Assembly: GCA_025174535.1 (NCBI GenBank)
Contig: JALBUN010000047.1
Coordinates: 124,001 to 188,000, forward strand
Direction: 5' to 3'
DNA length: 64,000 nt
Source: Cantharellus purpuraceus
Taxonomy: Eukaryota; Basidiomycota; Agaricomycetes; Cantharellales; Hydnaceae
Each line of letters starts with the position of its first letter. The first letter of the stretch is position 1. The notes under the pieces were generated by a model. That model did not search any database and was not told the origin of the DNA. It saw nothing but the letters and a program-made list of their open reading frames with translations. Made by a program: the position numbers and the translations under genes. Of the stretch, positions 57,038 through 64,000 are shown piece after piece.

Positions 57038-58125
57038 ATGAATCCCTCGAGCAAACGACCTCCCAGCGACATGGTGCCACCACCGAGCCCTAACCATAGT
57101 CCTCCACCCAAGGTTCAGCGCCTGAACCCCGGCAAGCTCACTCTCTCTGAGGAGGAACATGCAGAACAAGATCAGGAGATTCTTGCTCTATGCCAAATTG
57201 GTCAGATGCCTGCTAAGCTGGATCTTCAGGATGCCTCTTGGCTCCTTGCCACCATTGTAGACGCATCTGATGGCCTACTGGACGGAAAATATGTTTCGCG
57301 ACGTCAAGCCGTGAAGCTCATTCAAACAGAGTATTATCCCATGGGGGAGCTTCAAGATGCGTGGTCAAAGAAAAGCTTTGCTGACATCAGGTGTCTTCGT
57401 ATGTCTTTCATTTCCATGTCCCCTTTCAGCCATCAACTTGATTTCAGGAGTATTGCAGAGTACGTCGCCGACCGTTGAGCAAGAAATATAGCTCATAACC
57501 TCTAAAGATAAATCCCTTCCCTCACAAGAGGTCACCTCAGAACAAGGCATGTGGATACTGAACAAAGCGGTGCAAAGTACGTTCACAGTGTATCATGGAA
57601 TTCGGCGCCTTTGATACCTATTACACAGAAACTGGTATTCTACATTATTTTTGACAGGGAGTTTGGCACTAATTTTCTTGCGCAGCAATCACCTCTGCCT
57701 GGAGCATGAATTATGAGGGCAACCACCATCGTATTTTATACAATAGTATCAATCACATGATACGTTCGAAACCCTACTCCAATTCTGTCGCCATCGTACA
57801 GAGCTCAGGTACGGGCAAGTCACGGATGGTACATGAACAAGCCAGTTTGGTATTCACCATCCCTTTCAACCTTCGTGATCGTGAGGATGACAGCGGTAAT
57901 GTCTCATTTTACTGCAACTGTCATGTTGTCCTCTAAGGTGACATAGATCTTTCATTCCCTCCTCCGGATGCTCTAGTGCGGTCCTACCTTGTGAACCACA
58001 CCCCTGTGGATAACGTCACTCATGCTCAATTGCATTACTACACGTTCTTGAAAGATTTTACTATGGAGCGACTCGTCCTCAACGTGTACGCATATGGGTC
58101 CATGGCTCGGCAGGGTATATAAAAG
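57038..58125 (+). pseudogene. P-loop NTPase of a mushroom multigene family, decayed
   Basis: Exon 1 starts at ATG 57038 with a Pro/Ser-rich N-terminus, then PAKLDLQDASWLLATIVDAS and SRRQAVKLIQTEYYP. A predicted 57-nt intron follows near 57395-57451, then SIAEYVADR and a stop. A later exon from about 57688 reads SAWSMNYEGNHHRILYNSIN. It carries a Walker A motif, QSSGTGKSRMVHE, then LVFTIPFNLRD. A 42-nt intron (57897-57938) leads to SFPPPDALVRSYLVNH..LKDFTMERL and a stop near 58120. ATP or GTP binding is implied by the P-loop. The arrangement resembles large repetitive NTPase families of Agaricomycetes, but I cannot name it more exactly. Internal stops and the early end suggest a pseudogene. 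Confidence 0.5.
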
Positions 58126-60558
58126 TTTTTTCTAGCGCTTGCTGGAGTTCATGCCCTGATCCGTGAACTCGAGGTAGGCAAACTGTGATAGTTTACATCC
58201 CTAGTAGCTAGTTCACGCCCTTATCCGTGAACTCCAGCCCCGATCCCATATTTCGCCTGCCTAAGTTGTTAGTATACCTGTCAACCTTAGGGGCATGCCG
58301 CTTGGGTGGTACCAGCAGTGTCGTCAACCAACTTCCGGAATGCCGACCGGATCATTTGGTCAACGAGAAGTTGTATCGACTTCTTCGTACGCGACTCTCC
58401 GCCAATAGAGGACCACTCTGAGACCCTCCACTAAGCTATGCACTTCCACCCATCGTTGAGTCCTTAAAGGATAATGAAAGCTAATTCCTGGATAGCCAAA
58501 TCCTCTTTTGTCAGCCCCACGCACCATTGAGCGGCTGATGATTTTCCTGGAACACCATGTACACAGCCGACATAAACTTGCGCTTTACCTTCAGAATTCC
58601 TCGTGGTGTGCCTCTATAGTGTACACGTTCCTGGCGCCACTGACTGACCTTTACCCGATACAGCCAAACTTACAATTCCTCTGAATACAAAAACTGCGCC
58701 TCGTTCGCAATGTCTGCTGGCAACGGTGCGTGCTGCTGGATATTATATATGTTCTTTGTGCGGCTGACACGTTCGAAAGCATCACAGAACGTGCTCAAAC
58801 GCTTCTAGCTTGTTAGAAACGCATCCGGCTTTTTAGAAATGCGTCCCTCTCTCCACTCTGACCATGCCAGGACAATCATGAGCATTTGTAATCAGCGAGC
58901 ACACATTCTTGCCTCCCTGTCCTGGTGTACCACATGCGACAAACCAACCCCACCTTACGATCCAGTGAGGCAGCGGGTGTGCCCTCGGGCACTGATTGAT
59001 TCTGATTTGGGACTCCGAATTTACCGCTGCGCATACTTTGAAAGTTACCGGAACAATATACCCATGTATGTCAAATCTAATTATGCCTACATGAAGAACA
59101 TCAGTGGTATGCCATCTTCTTATGGGAAGATGGCTGGATACTTTCGTCTTTTGAGGGTGCGTGACTATCATGTGCATCTAACAGTTTCTTTTCAAGGTTT
59201 CATAATCTTCTGCTCTTTCTACTATGCCGAGCAAAGGCAGAGTTACTCACCCATACACTCCCTGTCTATCGGTCGGCTCCTCATCAAGTGAATTAGACTG
59301 TCAGGCCGGGTCAGACCATGCTTAGATACGATGGTATCGGAGACCTCGGAATCGACCGTAGAAGAGCAAACAAGATAAGAACCAGGAAGGTGTTTTGGGT
59401 GACGGGGTGGCATTCGGTGAGTTGTGCTGTCATAAAGGAGCTTTTTTACGTGAACAAAACCCCGACAGGCTTGCGTGATAGCCCTACTTGTGTGCCGGTT
59501 GACCTCTCTTCCTCTTCCAGGCTCTAGCGCTTCCGGACACAGTTAGGATATGACAAGCATTCTATCATGTGAAATGAAACCCAACTATTCTGTGTGGTGG
59601 AAGAAAGTGCTGGGATCCAGTCAAGTTCCCATGCAGCATGAGTATTGACTAGCCTTAGGTACAGTCGTAACCCTCATTGTTTTGTCTACTAACTTGGGGA
59701 ATACTGGCCAGATAAAGGAAGCTTCAGCCTATGAGAAGTAGTGTCGACTTGGGCGAATCTTGCCAATAGAGTAACCCCCCCCAAATCCTCACTAATCCTT
59801 TGCTCAACACACTATCATTGGATTTTAACAGGCTAATACTTCTCGAAGAGCCAACGATTCTTTTGCGGAAACCCCCTGGCCTACAGCTTCGTTAGCCCTT
59901 AGAATCCCGTTGTCCTTCATTCAGCACACATAAACACACTCTGCTGTCACTTCTAGCATGACCCAAGTCAAAGATTTACAGTTGCTGTCGAAGTAGACAA
60001 AGCGCATCCTCAGGGCACCATTGCCTCTCCTATGAACCCTCTCACTTTCCCGGACTCGTTTCTCATCCCAATTCACTTTCTGAAGTCGGGTCACGATGCG
60101 AAGCGATTTCTGGGAAAGTTTTGGTTAAGTCTGTTAGACAAACGTGCCCTTGTTGTCGTGCTTTTTCGTGAGCCTGCCGTACTTTCCACACATCCCCGTC
60201 TGCATGCTGCCAAGACATGATCAGGAGCCACTGCACTGCATGCCTTGAACATATTACACCTGAAGCAGTGAACAGGTAGAATGCTTCTTCAGTGACAAGT
60301 CGGGTCTTCAAGGAGCTTCTTTGATAGCTGAAGAAATGAATAATTATTAGGATCCTCCAGGTCTCACACTCCCCGATTCGCTGAAATGGTGAAAAACAGT
60401 TGGGCTAGAGAAATATTACAATTCATTGCAAACGAGAAAGCGCAAAAGCTGGGAATAGTGGCATGAAAGCAACAGGATAGCATGAACAACATGGGGTTTA
60501 GAAGACATGGTGACACTACATGGGAAGACCGAAAAAGGGAAGGCGATATTCCTGTGGT
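58126..60558. other. Decayed sequence downstream of the NTPase relic
   Basis: No intact gene was found. Short coding-like stretches on the plus strand (58227-58421; 58839-59150 with WCTTCDKPTPPYDPVRQRVC; 60032-60220) may be scattered remains of the NTPase gene's C-terminal part. A 20-bp motif around ATCCGTGAACTC occurs twice, at about 58155 and 58217. Frames are broken throughout. Confidence 0.35.
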
Positions 60559-62015
60559 CTATGCGGCACTGACTTCAGATGCGAGTAAGGACATCTGATG
60601 GGTAGAAGGGGCAGGAACAGACTGTCGTTCAAGTCGTTCAATCTGTGCTTTGAGTTTTCTGTTCTCCTCTTCAGTGGCCTGCCTATCTGCCTTCTCCTTC
60701 GCCGCGCATTCTTCGGCGGCCTGCCTATCTGCCTTCTCCTTCGCCGCGCATTCTTCGGCGGCCTGCCTATCTGCCTTCTCCTTCGTCGCGCATTCTTCGG
60801 CGGCCTGCCTATCTGCCTTCTCCTTCGCCGCGCATTCTTCGGCGGTCGCCATGCGTTCTTCAGCGGTCGCCATGCGTTCTTCAGCGGTCGCCGCGCGTTT
60901 TTCGGCAGCCTGCCTCTCCGCCTTCTCTTTCGCTGCGTATTCTTCAGCGATCGTGGCGGCCTGCCTCGCCTCTTCCGCCTGCTTTTGGAACTGCTATTAG
61001 ACCGTGCATGCAATTAGTGTCTGAACAAAACACCAATACATACGAAACTCACCGCCTCCTCTTCCTCTCTTATCCTCTCTTTCTCAGCTATCGCCTTCCT
61101 CGCTTCAATCCATGCTGTCTTAAATTCACCGTAGACTTTTGCGTGGTCCTCTGGGCGGGGTGCGATCACAGTGGAAGTGAATCCTGATGCCCACCTGAAA
61201 CTACCAACCTTCAAGCTTGGCTTTAATATGGGAGGGTAGTCGTGCCACGCTCTGAAACCTGGCTTTGGTGGAAAATTTTCGTCGAGAACTTTCTTGATCG
61301 TATTGTACAAGAGTTCTGCATACCAATAACAGTGGTAGCGCCAAAGGCTGTAATTGTATCGATGAGCGTGTACGGTGCAGGCCAATACGGCCAGTTGTGT
61401 CACGGAGAAATATTCTCCGTCAACAATGAATCTGTGGCAGACATCGTAGGATGACCAAAAGGGAGTGTGAAGAAACCTATCGCTCCCATCACGGGAGAAG
61501 TGCATATCATCGGAAGCCTCCGTGCCGTTCGAAGACAAAGAATCCAACGAATGCACTGACTGGGACGACAGATAGGATGTGACCTTTCCCAGTGCTTGTG
61601 GTAGAGGTGCCTCGTCTTCAAGAGGCATCAGCTCTATGCGTTCATCCTGCGTGGGTCCGCGATTCGAATCCGAGTCAGATAGGGCATTGAAGCGTCTGTC
61701 AATGACAATGACAGTTTCACGAGCGGTATTCTTCCCCGGTCTTTGACGTTCTTTGACATAAAACACTAGGAACTCATGAAACGGCCTGTCGAGTCTCTTG
61801 CACCAATGGACCTGGGTGATAAAAACATTCTCAGCGCGGTATACTTGTGGCTCATCCAATGCCTCTGCCGCGGGCAAACTTTTGTGAGCCCCCCGCCTTC
61901 CTGACTTGAAAAGAAGCCCGTCGTTCATGTTGTCCCTGGAACGGATTCGTGCAAGGAGGTCCTTGCTGTATGAAGTCAAATGATAGAGAACGATACGGAA
62001 AATCCTGCCAATCAT
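60559..62015 (-). CDS. Conserved protein of unknown function with 14-residue coiled-coil repeats
   Basis: Exon 1 is 61053-62015 and exon 2 is 60559-60993, joined in phase 0 by a 59-nt intron, giving 465 aa. The start is the first ATG of the open frame; a second in-frame ATG at 61928 (MNDGLLFKSGRRGAHKS) is an alternative. The N-terminal half is globular, with CHRFIVDGEYFSVTQLAVLA and HRYNYSLWRYHCYWYAELLY, a pattern I associate with repeated families in mushroom genomes, function unknown. The C-terminal part is a coiled coil. Exon 2 holds four to five near-perfect 42-bp repeats (about 60667-60845) encoding AAEECAAKEKADRQ, then NRKLKAQIERLERQ. The repeats could vary in number between strains. 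Confidence 0.68.
60667..60845. repeat. 42-bp coding minisatellite
   Basis: There are four to five tandem 42-bp units, starting GCCGCGCATTCTTCGGCGGC on the plus strand. They are almost identical, including at silent positions, so they expanded recently. They encode the 14-residue coiled-coil unit of the gene above. Confidence 0.85.
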
Positions 62016-64000
62016 TTGCGAGGTTATAAACGAAAGCAATGGTGTGGGTGTGTGCAGGAGTGGGCAACAATCTGCACGTCCGCCAACTGATGATTGAATC
62101 CTACTGCAGGCGCACCCACAAACGCCCTCAATAGTTTAAGCCTAATCCTACTGGTCATGGGCACGCGAAACAAGGCTGGTATACGGTATGTTTGGCTATA
62201 GTGGTTATTCAATTTTGCTTCGACGAAATAAGCGCCAGCTTATATTGAGTCACGGGCTTCGACACTGGCCCAGACAAGTAGACGATCTCACTTGAAGATG
62301 CCAATAAATGCGCCCAATCATCAGGGACGCAGTGCCAAAGGGATATTTTGGGAAGGCGGAAACATTTGAATGGCGTTCTCGAAGTCTTAGGGACTTGGAC
62401 CGAGTTGCCATGTTCAGACACGGAGGCTGTCCCATAGGCCGCCAATCTTCGCGTGTTAGGAAAGTCTTAAATTGCTATCTTTGCCATACCTTTGCAAGGA
62501 CCTCGTCTGAATAGTCAATCACGCCCCATCAAATAGACACGCCCAGGGCTCACGCTAATTATTTCTCTATGTATCACAATTCTTCCTCCGCATGTCTTTA
62601 ATGTTGCAGGCAATTTTTGTGTGCTTTTCAAATCATTGCCTGCATGAAGGACATGCGGGAAATTGAACTCGCGAGATATGGATGTCATACGTGGATGATG
62701 TTTTGATGTTTTGAAAATGCCTCACTCTGGATTTTTGTCATGGATAATTAAAAACAGTCTCACTGCTTGCAACGGACGAGCTTGGATCTTCTTGCTGCCT
62801 GCTGGCAACAACGTTCCTTGACAGGCCACGGTGTACACGCCTCCTGGTTCCTCCTTTCTCTTGGAACAGCATCTTAGATGCAAATTTCATATTGTTGGTC
62901 ACCACCATGCAATACTGGCAAGTCTTTGCGCATTCAAATGGTACAGCTATCCGTCCTCTTCATATCGCCGGTGCCTTGCGTTCCCCAGTTCTATCATCAC
63001 GTTTGGAGGACATTCCCTAGTTATTGCGTCCATCGATCATGCAAACGACCCGTGAGCCTATCGATCCATTCAATCTATGCTGGGTCTCATTACAAACATG
63101 ACATATCCTGCCTATGGCCTGTGAAGGCTCGTCTGATCGCGATTGATAACAAAGTTGAAGAGCATCTGTGACCTTGACAGTAACTTTGAGGAGACGATGA
63201 GCTCATCGGGATTGATCTCGATCGTAGTATTGCGTCCACCCATATCTCCATCTCCTCACCTGCTTGAAGTCTGGCACGTCTCGTTTGTAACTCAATTATG
63301 AGTATCACCAGACGTCCTCATGACTGTTATGCCTTACAGTAGGAGGTCTGAGGCGTAGGAAAACTTGGCCCGGGGTGTGATGGCTCTTCGATGTTATGTA
63401 CAGTTGAACTGAAGGCCGACGTGTCTAAACCTCTCTACCTTCTTCCACCGCTTCAGGTGAGCCTCTATGACAAGTTGTCGAGCCGCTCCCTAAAGAATGC
63501 CACCCTAGAGTCAGCGGTAACTTTAGTGGCAGTACTCGGAGCAGCGTATGATGATCTACTAGCCTAACTCTCACAGCAAAGGGAGCGCGCTTCACGGTTA
63601 TTTATTAAAAGTGGGACAACGCATGACAAAGGCATGGTTCGTATCATGTCCCGGGCCCCGATTTTGATTGTAGCATCAGTGCTGGCCCAGAGGAACTGGT
63701 GGTATGCAACAGGACCGCGACTAGCGAATACGTCTTGATGTGAGTGCGCGATCAGAATGACTGGCAGTGGCCGTGCACTCTAAACAGAAATGGCCGAAAC
63801 CCATGGCGCGACCCTTTTACGGTGAAAAAAATGCATATATCATGGACCAGTTGGTAGGATTGCACAAGATAACCGTGACGCGCGTGCTCTGGTGCTCGGC
63901 AAGAGTCAGGCGTGACGTCCTGCCGGTGCATAAATTGGCATATTCAGTCTCCGCTTCGACCGCCAAGTGTCTTTTGCCCCCTCCCGTCAACAGATGGAGT
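62016..64000. other. Unassigned right end
   Basis: No gene is recognised. The frames are under 100 codons and overlap on both strands without motifs (for example 62831-63055 +, 62878-63171 +, 62209-62445 -). The first few hundred bases should hold the promoter of the gene to the left. No repeat family from the island was seen here. Confidence 0.4.

Overview
The window is nuclear DNA of a filamentous basidiomycete, most likely an Agaricomycete. Genes are interrupted by very short introns (42-97 nt, GT..AG). The transposons are of types common in mushroom genomes: chromodomain Ty3/gypsy elements, a PIF/Harbinger-type transposase remnant and a hAT-like MITE. Two gene relics also look mushroom-type: a P-loop NTPase and a conserved protein of unknown function.

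Layout. (1) 1-14.3 kb is the gene-bearing arm. It holds an indoleamine 2,3-dioxygenase gene (834-2261, -), a coding-like relic (about 4.4-4.7 kb, -), an F-box/ankyrin-type gene (4951-5891, -), a 13-exon MFS sugar transporter (6103-8295, -), a gene-poor 4 kb stretch, and a sterol C-5 desaturase gene of the ERG3 type (12232-13553, +). (2) 14.4-46.5 kb is a nested transposon island built around one Ty3/gypsy chromovirus family. Element 1 (14845-21041) and element 2 (22685-32090, with a 5-bp target duplication) have both LTRs. Element 3 (33188-39563) lacks its 5' end, and element 4 (39789-about 45886) is CpG-depleted and truncated. The island also holds one solo LTR, several LTR fragments, a second LTR-type repeat (R), a third LTR-element fragment in two copies (Q), three copies of a 550-565 bp TIR element, and a truncated PIF/Harbinger-like transposase. 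(3) 46.7-56.9 kb is a head-to-tail array of four 2.2-2.9 kb modules. Each has an AT-rich head with a hairpin and 24-bp repeats, a GC-rich minisatellite, a CAGCAA-type array and a tail ending TATTATA-CTAG. (4) 57-64 kb carries a decayed NTPase gene, a two-exon gene encoding a coiled-coil tail of 14-residue repeats, and unassigned sequence.

The most unusual system is in the chromovirus family. Three copies carry, between the end of pol and the 3' LTR, a long open frame on the opposite strand. It predicts a protein of about 590 residues: a Glu/Arg-rich coiled coil, an acidic middle, a Cys cluster and nuclear-localisation-like basic stretches. It is convergent with pol and has its own conserved TATA box. 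The family also appears to be self-priming, since 12 nt at the predicted transcript start are complementary to the site just after the 5' LTR. It appears to use a -1 frameshift at an A7 run directly before the gag stop. Every chromovirus copy is inactivated by stops, many of them CGA to TGA, so this is a fossil record of the system. All calls come from reading the sequence; no database search was run.
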